64,000 bases of DNA from Ustulina deusta (GCA_023159155.1 JAJNNX010000026.1:62001-126000), one strand, 5' to 3'; counted from the stretch's first letter, positions 12,206-25,151 are shown. Notes: generated from the letters alone by a model not told the origin. Translations and numbers: made by a program.

Positions 12206-13350
12206 TCACCTTATAGTAGCCGTGGAACCCGATTCAAGAAGCTCTCGTGCTGCTACTATCTCGCCTTCGGCGTAGCCCTGCCAATCTTTCTCGCCAGCTG
12301 AATTGCGACGAACAATCTCCGCAAGTTTCTCGGTAGCTACTTCATCGAGCTTTTGGAGGGTGGCGGGTGCCGGGATAGACCACTCCTCCGATTCTGACTG
12401 TTTTGAAGCTTTCAGTGATGCCTCGCGAAGCAGTTGTTGAATAGTCTTGCCTTCAAGTTAACGACTGACTATAATCTCTTTAAGAGGAAAACGGCTTACC
12501 AATTTAAGGCCATAATAGCCTCGCAAATAGTTATCGCAAAGCTCAATACTACGACAAAATCGTTTCATGGCCTCCGTGAGTCGTTTGGGTGCATCGGATG
12601 TCTTCGCCGCCATAAGAAGCATCTCACCTAGATGGGCATGTATCTGAAGGCACAATATTAGCGTGATAACAAGATCCTGGCCATCGAAGGGGGCAAGAAA
12701 TGACAAACATTCCAGGCATTTGGCTGTAGGACGAGCACTTCTTCTTGGGCAAAAATAGCTTGTGAATATAAGCCTTGTGCTAGATATAGGTCGGCTAGTT
12801 CAGCCCACGCCTCTGCATCGGTAGGAGACATATCAAGCAGCGAGTTTAGGGCATTTACAGCCGCCGAAGTTCGGCCCATAGATTGCAATAACGCAGCGCG
12901 TCGTTTTGCTATTGGCTACATGCCATACATCAGCACCTAATGTTCTGGAATCGCATCAATAGCTCTACTTACAAAGTTTGTAGGGTTTTCCTGTAGAATC
13001 TGTTCATACTCCTGCAGAACTAGATCGAGGGTAGCATTATCAGTAGCAGTGGCTTCCTTAAGCAGACCCTTCAGAGCCATGATACGTTCATTATCGTTGC
13101 CAAATCTGTTCACGAGCCTGCCCAGACACTCGTGTGCAGACTCGTCATCACCTGTCCGAAGACATGAGAGCAGGAGATTCTCGTAAACAGTCCATAGTTC
13201 TTGTGTCTCGGAGGTTGAGAGCATAGACTGAAGGATGGAGGTTGATATGGCACCTGGAGAGTTCTCAAGAATGCTGGGAGCTTGCTGTGCATGGCGCAAG
13301 GCTGTAGCCGGCGGAAGGTGGCTAGGAGGGTGGAGGAGCGAGGAAGACAT
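12206..13350 (-). CDS. emc2: ER membrane protein complex subunit 2 (TPR protein)
   Basis: Cytosolic TPR subunit of the EMC insertase, which inserts tail-anchored and multipass proteins into the ER membrane. Exons 12973-13350, 12709-12915, 12500-12643 and 12206-12445 on the minus strand give 322 aa, close to the family's size. All introns are phase 0. Diagnostic runs are ENLLLSCLRTGDDESAHECLGRL, YEQILQENPTNF|PIAKRRAALL, SPTDAEAWAELADLYLAQG and CRSIELCDNYLRGYYGLKL. The tail EKLAEIVRRNSAGEKDWQGY is typical of fungal orthologues. The last acceptor (AAG before 12445) is weak but is the only one that keeps the conserved tail in frame. Confidence 0.92.
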
Positions 13351-15779
13351 GGTAAATGTTACCTGAGTTGCCCCAGATCAAGCGCGTAGAGGTGGACGCG
13401 GTAATAAACGTCCTGGGTTGTCGGGTGGTGGTATTAGACGGCTATCTCGTCGATACCGAATGATATCAATTGCTTTCCTGGGATGGGGAAACAACTAAAT
13501 GGTACCAAAATTGGGACGAAGTCGTCAAGCTAGGCTTCGTGATATCGAACTGAGTGAGCTACCACCAACATCACTCTAGTAGCTTTGCCTTATGGACATT
13601 GAGACCTGCCGGTATCCAATTACGTAGGTACTTAGGTACCTTGGTAGTGCTAGGTACTAACCATCTCCAGCGGTGTACTGCGTACCTAAATGTACCTATG
13701 ACCTATATGTATGTACTTTCCCTTGCCGACTTACTGGGTGGAGAAATGCTCCATTTTCATCCACAGTATTTAGATACTAACAAGTGTCGCCAGCTGTTGA
13801 ACACCAGGCCAGTGAATCTCTCTGACCGCACTAGGCGGTCAACATTCAGAATGAGGGCATGGTTCCTAGAGCCCACTTTTTAGGCTCCTAGAGCACATAC
13901 GATGCCCTAGGCCTATATTCGTCTCCGACGGCATCTCGTCACCAACCTCACGGCGTTTTCTACATGAGTACGATGGCATATGTGGAAAGATATATTGATG
14001 CTGTTGGCTTGCTCAATGATACTCTTCTCTCAGAACCCGGCCATATCCTGCAGCAGGATAGGAAGAGAGACCATCTTTCTCTTTGGGAGCTTTGCGAGTA
14101 ATTTGAGGCCAATCTTGAAGTTAAGGGGCTTGACCACGAGGACGAATCTACGACACAATGTGTACCTAAAGATTTCCTCGAGCATTGATCAAGGTATAAA
14201 TTAACTTGGCGAACTACGAGAGTCTAGCGCCTTGTGAGCTAGGTTGCAGAGCAGATACTCTCTGTCTAGTAGTCTACGGCCGGGCACAGTCTTCCATCAT
14301 TGTGGTATGAACCTGAAACGATGGCGCTTTGTTAGTTGACAGCCATCCAATTGTAGGATAAGAGGTTGGTGTGGTCTTTGAATAATTAAAAGTCCGGAAA
14401 ACTTGTCGGTAGACAGCCTTGCTGTCTCCCTATCCGGTGCTGGATTTCTCTGGCCTCGTGGGCCTCAATGACCTGGTTGTAACGACTCGGCTAACCTATA
14501 GGGTTACCCAGACCTGTAGGGTTGATGTTCAGGGTGTAGTCAACAATGAATACAACAATACCTATTTCGAAAGACCAGTAGAGGTACTGAGTAGTTTGGA
14601 TGATAGGATGGCTTCACCATGATATCGCAACTAGATGGTCAGCAGATTCTTCCCATTCCATTCCAAGAAGGCAGAGAATGCTTATATTGATCACTAAGGT
14701 AAGGAATGACCAGCTCCATAGGAAGTGTCTTAACTATTATTATACTGATTCCTTTGCTTACGAATACTCGAATCCTATTCTGTCGAGCTACACTCGGCGT
14801 GCTGGAGATCTCAGCCTTCGAGTAGTCACGTAACATGGTCACTTAGTCGGTTTATGCGATGACGGCCTACCGTATCTTTGTATCGATTCTTTGTTCCACG
14901 CTAGACCTGACAATGGGCCTGCTGGAATGTTGACTCGGAATACTATTAGTACGATCGGAAGGGAGGGTTTCTTGCCATATTTCTAGGTCCTGATGAGAAG
15001 GGGGAGGGGTTATTGTTTTTGCAAGTCAGTAAATGCTGGAGGAAGTCAAAATACGATGTCCCTCATAAATCCTACAGAACCACAGGTGTTTTAAAGGTAC
15101 CCAAAAGTGCATTCCATCTCATCCCACGACATCATTCTGCCTTTATCGATATATGAGACTGCTTCCAATCTTGAATAATACTTATACTATTAGTAGGAGA
15201 TGGGTAGAGGACATATCTGTCATGTTTAACTGGAACCTCTACTCGAATCTCTGAGTCCTTTTGTTAACCGTTTGCCCCAACCGGTTTGAGGGCCATTTCC
15301 CTCGGTATAAATTAAGTATACATAAATGCAAGTTCCTGGTCACCTGACTGTGAGTGAGCTTAGCCAACACGGCGAATTGCGCTAAGCCCAACTTGTTGCG
15401 CGCTACGAAGGCGGTAAAACCTAGAACCGTGCAGGGACCTTGATACCTAAGGCAATTATGTAGGTACCTAGGTCTCTCTAAACTCCACCCTTTCGTCCCT
15501 CTCTACCTCATACGTGGGGTCTATCTACTACGGTAGTTGACACTACTTAATCACCTGTCACAACTACTATATGGAAGTTACCTCAGGCGATAGATCCGCT
15601 GTCGAATCTGCTGACACATGACCTGCACCAAGCTGCTCAACTGGCTTCTCCCGAAGATGCTTTTCCCTAATATATATATACCTGATTCTCCGAACTTCTA
15701 GATGCATTCCTGTCCTTTCTAGACTCGGCACGCAGGACGAAGGAGGAGTTGGCACCGCCGATGTGCCGCCTGGCCCATC
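13351..15779. other. 2.4 kb gene-free stretch between divergent emc2 and AP-3 delta
   Basis: No supported gene. It contains TACCTAGGTA-like words at about 13620-13700 and 15455-15475. Short open frames at 13980-14204 and 14419-14833 have no recognisable family. It may hold promoters or decayed sequence; I cannot identify a transposon in it. Confidence 0.5.
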
Positions 15780-18700
15780 ATGTGTGTTCTCGTCTGCATT
15801 CGCCACCAAACTCGAAGTGAACTTGCTGATGGGATGGCAGGTTTGAAAAGTCCCTATACGACCTCATCAGAGGCTTGAGGAGCCACAAAGGCAACGAGAA
15901 GGAGTACATACAAAACTGTCTGAAGGAATGTCGCGCCGAGGTTCGCAGCCAGGACATGGGTTAGCAGCGCCTCCTCAAACCAAGCCCAGACCCATGCTGA
16001 TAGAAGCCGATTTTCTACCCTAGACCTGAAGGCCACTGCCTTACTGAAGCTGATATACTTGGAAATGTTCGGCCATGACATGTCTTGGGCATCCTTCAAT
16101 GTCCTCGAGGTCATGGCCTCCCCCAAATATCACCAAAAGCGCGTTGGGTATCTCGGCGCAATCCAAAGTTTCCGCCCAGATACCGAGGTCTTGATGCTAG
16201 CCACAAACCTCCTCAAGAAGGTAGGCCGTCGCTGGTCGTCCTCTCACGTGTAGTATCACTGACTGGGCGTCTTAGGATTTGACGGCGACATCGACGACCA
16301 CCATCTCGCTTCCTATCGTAACTCTTCCTCACGTTATCACCCCGTCTCTCGCGCTCTCCGTCCTCCCAGATATTCTCCCTCGACTGAGCCATAGTAGTCC
16401 TGCCATCAGGAAGAAAACAATCGTTACTCTCTACAGACTCGCCTTAGTATATCCCGAGACGCTTCGTGCTGCATGGCCCAAGATTAAAGAGAGGTTAATG
16501 GATAGATCCGAAGACCCTAGCGTCACTGCTGCGATTGTGAATGTTATATGCGAATTAGGATGGCGCCGACCCCACGATTTTCTCGCTCTGGCTCCCAGGC
16601 TCTTTGAACTACTTGTTGATAGTGGTAACAACTGGCTGGCAATAAAATTGATAAAGTTGGTATGGATCTACTCTCGCTCACTGAATCTGACTCCCTGGCT
16701 GATACACTGAAGTTTGCCACTCTCACACCCCTTGAGCCCCGGCTTGTTCGGAAGCTCTTGCCACCATTAACCGAAATTATCCAGACCACCCCTGCTATGT
16801 CTTTATTATATGAATGCATCAATGGGATCATACAGGGCGGCATTCTCGGGAGTGGAGACGATACCACCGGAAAAGAAGAGATTGCCTCGCTTTGCGTGAA
16901 CAAGCTGCGAAGCATGATCATGGTTGATGGAGACCCTAACTGTAAGTTATCGAAAGCGACCGAGATGTGCACGTGTTAATATGATAAATATAGTGAAATA
17001 CGTGGCACTTCTTGCCTTCAATAAGATCGTTAATACACACCCTTGGCTTGTTGCGCAACAGGAGGATGTCATTCTCGAATGTATTGACAGTGCGGACATA
17101 TCTATCCGCATCAAAGCTTTAGACTTGGTCCAGGGAATGGTCAGCAATGACAATCTGGTTTCCATTGTTAGTCGCCTTATGAGGCAGCTTAAACTTTCAA
17201 CTATAGATCGCAAAAACGGGGCAAATACGTCGGGCTCGAGCCCCGGGGAATCGGATGATGATGATTTAGAAAGGACTATCAACCCGACACAAAAGGCAAC
17301 TGAACAAATGCCGCCGCTCCCCGATGATTACAGGGCCGATGTGATCAACCGGATCTTAAACATGTGTTCACAGAGCAATTATTCCAATTTGAACGATTTC
17401 GAGTGGTATATCGACATACTCACTCAACTCGTACGTATCGCTCCCACACCAAGGAAGACGAACGATGTGGAAACTCTGCCAGTTATTGGAAGGTCCAATT
17501 CCGGTGACATATCTGAAAAGATTGGCAATGAACTAAGAAACGTAGCCGTCAAAGTTCAAGCTGTCCGCGGCGCTTGTTTGCAAGCTGCGCAAATTATCTC
17601 GACCCAGCTCAAAAACGATACACCGACAGGTCACCCTCTCAACCCAGGGGCATTGGGGCCGGTAGCCTGGGTTATTGGAGAATATGCTACAGAATTAGAA
17701 GCCCCAGAAGATTCGTTGGGGTTATTACTGCAGCTGATTCCAAGAATAACCTCGGCAGAGCCGCTGGCTGCCAGTCTTCAGGCTGCTATGAAGGTTTTCT
17801 CATTAATAGCTGGGGATCACCTGACACGGTGGAGTGCCGAGCATAAGTCCAAAATATTACTCTTGATGGCTCGCATTGTCCATACATTTGAGGCATTGAC
17901 CCTTCACCCAAGCTTAGAAGTCCAAGAACGCGCCGTGGAGTTCTCCGAATTGCTCAAATTAACAGCAGAAGCTGCATCTGCGCAGGAGGCATCGACCGAG
18001 GCGATGTATCAAGATACTCCGCTCCTGCTCACACAGGCTATACCATCACTATTTGTTGGTTGGGAACTAAAATCGGTTGCCGCCAGCGCACAGAAGAATG
18101 TGCCACTTCCTGAAGGATTGGATCTCGACGAGCCTATTAACCCGAATCTTAATTTCTTGCTTGCGTCTGTTGAGTCCCTATCAATCCCAGCTGACGAAGT
18201 TGATGAGTTCGACACCTATTATCACCAGCATCCACCTGCAACTAGTATTGCCTCGGAGCCCGCGATCACACGCTTAGTGGGCGAGCGCCATGATGCAGTT
18301 GGTTCTTATCAACAACCGACTGAAGAATCTTATCTTGATGCGGATATTGTAGCTAGGCGGAAATTAGAGCGACTGGAAAAGAACCGGGATGATCCATTTT
18401 ACATCCAAGAGACTAGTTCGATACAGAGATCGTCGACGCCTATACATAATATCTTACAGAGCTCCAATGGCCCCGACCTAGATGTCGATTCGATCCCTAT
18501 CATGGAGCTTGATCTTGACAAACTCAGTGCCGGCGTGAGCCATGCTCCTACAAGTTTATCCAAGCCTTCCCGGCCGAAACCGCGTCAACGAATTGTCGTC
18601 GCTGCGGACGAGAATCTTGCTAGCAGTGGTCAGAGTACACCTAAGAACGACTCCGAGAATGACTTAGGGTCCCTGGCTTCGAAAGCAGCGCGTGCTAGGC

Positions 18701-19158
18701 GACTCAAACAGTCTCTGCTCGGCGTTGACTCAACAAATATCCAAAGCCTAACCCTCGAAGGAGGCGCCGACAGCGGCGCTTACAATCCAGAAGCCCAGCA
18801 GCGTGAGGAGGCAGAGATGGCACAAGCTATGAAAGAAGTCGAACGACTACGGCTCGAGATGCAACGTGCTAATGAACGCATCCAAGTTGCGCAGGGGGTT
18901 GACGCCGCCGGAACCGTCGTTAAGAAGAAAAAGAAGATGGCTGCTAAGACAAAGAAGAAGTCTACCGCCCCCGCCGAAGAAGACGGCGGAGAGGGCAGCG
19001 TGGAGGGAGCTAGGGTGACCAAGAAGAAGAAAAAGAAGGAGAAAGTCGCGGCGATCGACGAGGGTACGGGGGATGCGCAAGCCATGATAGAACAAAGTGG
19101 TGCCAAACCGAAGAAGAAAAAGGTGAAACCGCCAGGCGAGGTCGAATCGATAGCGTAA
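15780..19158 (+). CDS. apl5: AP-3 complex subunit delta (adaptin)
   Basis: Large subunit of the AP-3 adaptor that sorts cargo from Golgi/endosomes to the vacuole. Exons 15780-15781, 15841-15959, 16024-16220, 16276-16659, 16713-16941 and 16994-19158 give 1031 aa. The N-terminus MFEKSLYDLIRGLR is the family start, but its ATG only forms after removal of a 59-nt intron (AT|GTGTGT...TGCTGAT...GCAG|G). The second intron joins SQDM to DLKATALLKLIYLEMFG. The adaptin armadillo trunk covers about 1-600 (SPKYHQKRVGYLG, LYECINGIIQGG, LLAFNKIVNTHPWLV). A hinge with VARRKLERLEKNRDDPFYI follows, and the tail is Lys-rich with KKKKKM-type runs. Downstream it converges on the RhoGAP gene. Confidence 0.93.
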
Positions 19159-19948
19159 TACCTTACTTTGCTGCCCAAACCAAGAGTCATCAGCAGTCGA
19201 TATTGGTGTGGGGCTGAAACTGAAAAGAATATACGTAAATATATCACTTATGACAGTTCCGGAATTGTCTGCTTGCCTTCTATAATTGATATTCTTAGGT
19301 CTTTTCTGAAGGTAATATATATTAGTCAATACCTAACCTCCGTCATCTTCGTGCAACATGTCTAGCTACCTGGGAGCAGCTTATCGGGAGTGAATGCTTC
19401 TTTCTCCTGACTCATATTCTGCAGGTCAATCTAGGTCGTTCGAAAGGGCAGACAGAAGGCAGCAAGGGGGAATCATAGTCAATATATATAAACGAATAGA
19501 AGATGACGATCAATGTCCAGGAAGAAAAACGAACTCGGATAAAAGACAAAGCAAAAAGCGTTCTCCATTGCCTCATAAAAACGTCCTACACATACACACT
19601 GCAGTACAGACTTGACTGGGACATACATGCAACGGATTCAAATATATGCTCGCTTTCTTATCTGCACCCACGGGATACAGTTCCAAGAGACCCAACCTAT
19701 GCCATCAGCAGAAAGCATGGAGAAACAGACTATACCTCCGTCCCTCACGCTTTCTGCTCCTCGCTTTCCCTTTTCGACGCCATATATCAGAGGGTAAAAT
19801 GATAATATCTCATATGGCGATCGACTCGTCTCCCAACTCACATGACCAATAGTAATTAATGTGAAGAAAATCCGGTGTATCAAACTCAACAGGTTCGTTC
19901 TCTGTCCCCGCATACCGCAAAATGGAAAGGCATATGCAGGTAACGTTA
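19159..19948. other. Convergent 3' region, AP-3 delta / RhoGAP
   Basis: About 790 bp of AT-leaning sequence between two stop codons, presumably both 3' UTRs. No gene was recognised. Confidence 0.5.
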
Positions 19949-22677
19949 CTAGTCGTTCATTGGCGCGTCCACAAGCGTGATGCCCCTGTCTTGCGTAGGC
20001 GTCTCGCTGCCCGCCCTAGCATCAGCAGCACTAGTCTTGGGTGTAGAAGGCGTGCTTCCCTGAGTCACACGCCGTCCTCCTACAAACCGGGCACCTGCAC
20101 GCCCTAAACTATCGCGCTTGGATACACTCCCCTCGCCGTCCTGCTTCGGGGAGTCGCCATTCGCACCACCGTTGACTTCTGCTGGCCCATCAGGGACCTC
20201 TAGACTCTGCCTTTTAAGCGGGTTTAAGCCGAGGCTGGTGCGATGACGCTCGTTTGACGCTGTTGGACTGGCGATTGGGAAGCGAGTCTCAGGACCACCG
20301 GTACTACGGTCGCGCCTGTGACGGGGACCTGGTGCTGGGCTCGTGGCGCGGCCCCGGGGTCCGGCTTTCTCAAGGAGGGCACGTTGCCGTTCTTCCATAT
20401 GAGCTCTTCTATTGCTCTCGTCTGTGCTTATGGCACGTGGGCGGTTGCTGTTTACAGAGCTTGAGTGTGAAAGGGTCGACATGCGCTTCAGTTCCCCAAA
20501 GATGGCATCCTTGTGAGCAAACAAATCGCGAATAAGTCGGCAGGTGTGTTTCTCCTCCATCGTTAAGGATGTCTCTGCTCGCGGTCTCAAAATACAAGGT
20601 GCAAGTATTGTTGCCAAGGTTTGAATATAGTCTTCATCCGCTGAAGTTAGGTCTACCAGTCTCGTAAAATGATTCATGCAGGCGTCAAGCGTGGCGATGT
20701 TCGTTAGCCGTAATTGTGAAAGGGTTTGCTGCAGGACAGCAACGCGTGCATCGTCCGTGCTGTCTGCTGTGGTTGTATTGTAAATCGTTCTGATGATTTC
20801 ATAGACATGAGAGGACACAAGAGAATCTGAAAAATATTAGCCGGAGCTCAAATACCGTTGAGTTGTTTAAACGCACCGGGCAATTCAAGCAGATAGAGCT
20901 TCAACAAGTGAGCAACAGTAGGGATATCGAACTCGGCCAAGACCTCCGGAGTGAAAGGCTTCCCGTTGTTTAATTTGGCCCGTAGCTTATGAACCAGAGG
21001 TAGCTGCACATCTGTAAGCCATATTTCGCGTCTGGCTTCGTCACCTTCTAGATCAGGGTAATGATGGTCTAGATAGGTGAGGAGGGTTGTGACTATGATA
21101 GGCACGCGTTTTTTGTCAGCTCTTGCCCGGGCTTCTAGGTCTATGCCGAACGTTTGTTCGTCCACCTTGTTATAGTAGTTCTCGTACGTTACAACCTTGG
21201 GAGCAAACCTCCCTGTTCGGTAATTCTCTAGGAGATAGCGTAAATCACCACCGGGCTGAATAGTTTCTTGATAGAGAACCATGTGATCAACTGTCGATTG
21301 AAGGCTGGGAATGACATTACCGATGGTGCCTGAGAAATCAAGAACGACGGTCTTGATAGCTTTCAGTCTGTCCAATTCGCAGCGCTCAAGGAATCTGAGA
21401 TGGAGGAATATGGCTTCCTCCAGGTCGCAGCGCAACTCATCTAGTTTCTTGACGCCAGCCTTGTACTTCTCATCGGTCTCTCTTGCTTCGCGACGCATAC
21501 GCTCTGGTTGTGTCTCATTGGGGTGCTGGTTGTTAAGCACATTCCAACCAGCAAGGTATTCGCTCACAGCGCCGACAACAGGAGACTCAGAGCCACTCTC
21601 GGGAGACGCAGGGAGCGAGAAAGTTCGTGAGATGGGGGCTTTCTTTTCGGGTAAACCAGACATCTGGAAGGCCTTAGGGCGCCATTGGTAAAAGAGTTTG
21701 GAACTGTTTGCAAAGTTGTTCCCGACGTTGCCAACCAAGCGAAGGAAACCATTCGCGACAAGGTCCTGACCGATCCGCTCGGAGTAACTGACGCTAGTCG
21801 TTCCCATGTGTCTTTGTAGATATTCGACAATGTCAGAGCCACAAGATGTGTTCGCGTAGGTCCCTAGAATTGGGACCTTGGTTTCTCCCATCTTGATAGT
21901 GTTCATCATATGTGACAAGATCTTCGTCACCTGCTCAGGCGGGTATGTCTCGTCTCCAATCTCATAGACTTCATCTTCCTGCTCTTCCTTTTGCGGGGAC
22001 ACCTTGATCTCAGGGATATTCTTGTTGACCTTGGGACTCATCTCGGGATCCTGGAAGGCTAGCTTGTTCTCCTCCTCGATGTCTTCTGCTAAGCGGCACT
22101 TGTTGAAGTAGGCGCTGCGCAGTTTCCTTACAATCTCAGCTTGTCGGTCGTGGGCCTTGATGCGGGCCTGAAGCTCGTCTTGTGAGTCCTGTATCCGGGA
22201 TTCGTGCGCATCGCACCAGCGCGCAAAGGGGTTGACAACCAGGTCCCTGATGCTTTGGGCGATTTTTCGGTGATTTCGTGAAGCGTCTTCCATCTCAGTC
22301 CGTACACCGTCGTACGCCTAGGGAGGGGAATGCAGGTCAGCTCTTGCGTTCATCTCTCGAATTCCAAACAGGCTGGGTTCAGACCTTTCGCACGCTCGCG
22401 CCATCATCACGAGAGAAGCCGCCGGCGACTTTGTCGGCGGCTGGGGCAATATCTCCGAGGCGTTGGCCATAAAGCTCTTCGGCCTCGGCTCTCATGCGAG
22501 CTATGGTTAGAATCTGTCTATTCTCATGGACCCCCTGCTGGAGCTTGCTGAACAGAACACCCAGTCCTTGTGTGATGCGTCAGCTGAGGAACCGCGGGAA
22601 AACGGGAGGGTTGGACGCCATATCGCCTTACCTGCAGCATAGTCGGGCGTCCAGAAAGAATCTGCGAAGCCCGGCAT
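19949..22677 (-). CDS. rgd2: F-BAR / DEP / RhoGAP protein (Rgd2/Rga8 type)
   Basis: Membrane-bending F-BAR protein with a Rho-family GAP domain, expected at sites of polarised growth and septation. Exons 22632-22677, 22385-22566, 20877-22317 and 19949-20826 on the minus strand, 848 aa. The start MPGFADSFWTPDYAAG|LGVLF is typical of fungal F-BAR proteins. The F-BAR helices run about 1-460 and are interrupted by a DEP domain at about 222-295 (VPILGTYANTSCGSDIVEYLQ). The RhoGAP segment spans about 450-650 (LLKLYLLELPDSLVSSHVYEII, LATILAPCILRPR), then a Ser/Pro/Arg-rich disordered tail. The position where most RhoGAPs have GIYR or LWR reads EIWL (about 507-510), so the catalytic arginine is not evident. 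The donor GTCTGA of intron 2 is unusual. Confidence 0.88.
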
Positions 22678-23058
22678 CGCGACGGCGCAAGATCGCAACA
22701 GAGGTGGTTCGCTCACGAGTTGGGCGTCGGCGCCGGTTGAGGTGCGCGAATGGTGCGGCGAGGGCTGTTGTCGGTCGCCTCTGGCCGACTATCTGTCTAC
22801 CTGTGTAGCTAATCTAGGGTAGGTGGCGCCCTGAGACGAACGTGGCTCGACCGCAGGGATGGCGGCGTGTAGGTAGCAGTGCCCAGGTACTTGGGTAACC
22901 AGCAGATGGAATATTGGCTTGCGACTGCGTACATGCAGTGTGGGTAGAATGTCGGTGTCGGTGTCGGTGTTGGCGGAACGAAGGGCAGCTGTTGGTCGTT
23001 CTCGTCGAAGATAGTCGTCTCCTACCAGGCACCTAATCAGTCTAGGTCATGCGTACCA

Positions 23059-23081
23059 GACTAGACTAGACTAGACTAGAC
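23059..23081. repeat. CTAGA pentanucleotide tandem repeat
   Basis: About four to five tandem CTAGA units in the promoter-side region upstream of the RhoGAP gene. Confidence 0.8.
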
Positions 23082-24073
23082 AAGCTGGAGAACAAGAGAC
23101 ACAGAATGTTGGCTTCTTGTCAAACAAAGAAAGGAGGACGGCGGCGTGGACGAACCTCTGGCAGACACCAAGAGCAGGCTGTTGGACAAGTTCGCGAAGA
23201 GAAAACAGGAATCACCCAAGTACCTAACGTACTTAGTCTAGCAATTAATTCCTGGCGTGTTTCAACTTTCTCGGGTCGCTGTCAGGTCTCCTCGACCCTG
23301 GCTCTGGCTCTGGCCCCAGCATTCCAGTCCAACAAGCCGTTGAAGCTGAAAATTCATTGGACGGATGACGCTAGAAGGGGGCCACGTAGTGAGCTGCAGG
23401 GCGCCAGGGGTGTCATTTTAGTGCACCTATTACATAGTATTTTGAGGCTGAGCCGCGTGATATTCAGTGCCTAGGGCACCTAAGCCTGTGGGTCTATAGG
23501 TAAGTAAGTACTAGGTAGGTACCTCTGTGCATTCCCCTGGCGTTTCTGCCATGGTGGAAGCGATTCCTCAGGGACCCTACATGCTGTACCTCCCGTATAG
23601 GGCTGTGCTCTTCCACTTGGAGATTTATTTATCTCGTGTACGGACTGCAGATGAATTGAACAAACTCAATTGTCAAAAACCCACTGCTACTTCGCTGATG
23701 TGTATGGGTTAGCCGTCGATATCTTTCCGTGTGCTACATCATCATCCTGTCTTATTGTTTATTCTGTATGAAATTCGTATTTGGATATGAAGACGCACAC
23801 CACCTTCTATATAAAGATATGAAGAGGCCTCATAAATGGGACCCAACCCTTGGCCGCACCCACAAGTGCATTTGCTAGGGTTTGCTCGTACTCCACGGCC
23901 TCGGTCCCCGGGAAATGGTTGATGACGAGGAGTTGAAGATAGCGTTGTATTGTGCGGAAACACTAACGGTAATTAGTGATCCCAGTGTAGGTATGGACGT
24001 AGGTACGAGTGTAGGTAAGAGTCAAGATCCCCCTTTATATACTGTATGCAGCCATATATATGAGTCTACACAT

Positions 24074-24495
24074 AAACTGAGGGTAGCCCACCCCTGTTGA
24101 CCTGAGGGTACCCGTGCTTTTTTTAAGTACTAGTGCTCCACAGAATACTTTTCGCACAATCGATTAGAAATGCACGTTTAAATACATAGAACGTTTATAG
24201 CTAAGTTAATGCATATAATATATTTTATATAACAAGTGAAAAAAAAATACTCTAAGGTAAGTTGTTATTTTTAAAAAAGGAAAAGAGTAAACATATATAA
24301 TTACCTTAAGTAACCAAGGTTATTTGTATTAAAATAAATATGCAAGTATAAAATTTTATACAAATTATGTAAATTATAAATATATCTATTTAATGGTTTT
24401 AAAGGTATATTCTAATCGATTGTATGAAAAGTACTCTGGTACATAAAAAAAGCACGGGTACCCTCAGGTCAACAGGGGTGGGCTACCCTCAGTTT
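24074..24495. mobile_element. 422-bp MITE-like fold-back element with 52-bp perfect terminal inverted repeats
   Basis: The left end 24074-24125 and the right end 24444-24495 are exact reverse complements over 52 bp, beginning AAACTGAGGGTAGCCCAC. Similarity continues inward imperfectly for about another 50 bp (both arms share CAATCGATTAGAA). Within each repeat the word CTGAGGGTA occurs twice. The arms are GC-balanced but the interior (about 24130-24440) is extremely AT-rich, unlike the flanks. There is no open frame, so it is non-autonomous. I see no clear target-site duplication: the flanks read CACAT and GTCTG. The AT-rich core would fit repeat-induced point mutation or an AT-rich MITE class. 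Confidence 0.85.
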
Positions 24496-25151
24496 GTCTG
24501 ATTACTCCATATATATGTCGAGATAGGTCATTGTGAATTAATGACAGGTTGGTAAACAGACTTTCAGGCTTGATTGCAACCATGTTATCGTAGCTCGACT
24601 TCGATTCTACCCAGGCGAGTGAATCTAAGCCATCTGTTTGTGCCTGCTCGGGCCAACATCAATGTCAGAAAAAAGATATGTGTTCGCAGATCCCCCAGCC
24701 ACGTGGTATCAATCATTGTCAGGAATTTATAAAGCGAAGGGTTGGTGTAGCTGACCAAAGATTCAATACTTGGCTGCCAAAGATGTCCAAGGGTCCAACC
24801 AAAATGTTGATAGCGAATCTTGGTTAGGCTACAGGGTAGGTCCCATAAATGCAGGTGTTCCGGAGCCGTCGGTGGAGCTATTTACCAGATAAACAGGTAC
24901 CTAGGTGTTTGCTTACATATCAGAATGTTGAGATCTTCACTGTCTAGACATCCATATCCCAATTAACTTGTTCAATTCATGAAGTTTCACCTGCACACGA
25001 TAACTCAGCTGCCCAACTCCCGGCAGCTTGGTTTGGGTGGAACACGCACGTTTTAGCTTGGGCGGGAGCTCCCTATACCCGACGAAACATTGAAGTTGAT
25101 AACAAGAATAGGAATAATACTTCCCGGCGAGAAACCACCCCCCTTATTAAC

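Larger units (their letters stand above)
22678..25151. other. 2.5 kb intergenic stretch with repeats and an inverted-repeat element
   Basis: Divergent promoters of the RhoGAP and dipeptidase genes. It includes a CTAGA pentanucleotide run at 23059-23081, TAGGTA words near 23490-23525, and the fold-back element at 24074-24495. No coding gene was found. Confidence 0.55.

Noticed and set aside
13900..15000. Possible decayed transposon or pseudogene
   Set aside because: Six-frame reading gave no recognisable transposase, reverse transcriptase or other domain, and no terminal repeats were seen.
15950..16030. Apparent frameshift or in-frame stop in AP-3 delta after SQDM
   Set aside because: It is a 64-nt intron (GTTAGC donor, GCTGAT branch, CCTAG acceptor). 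Its removal restores SQDMDLKATALLKL.
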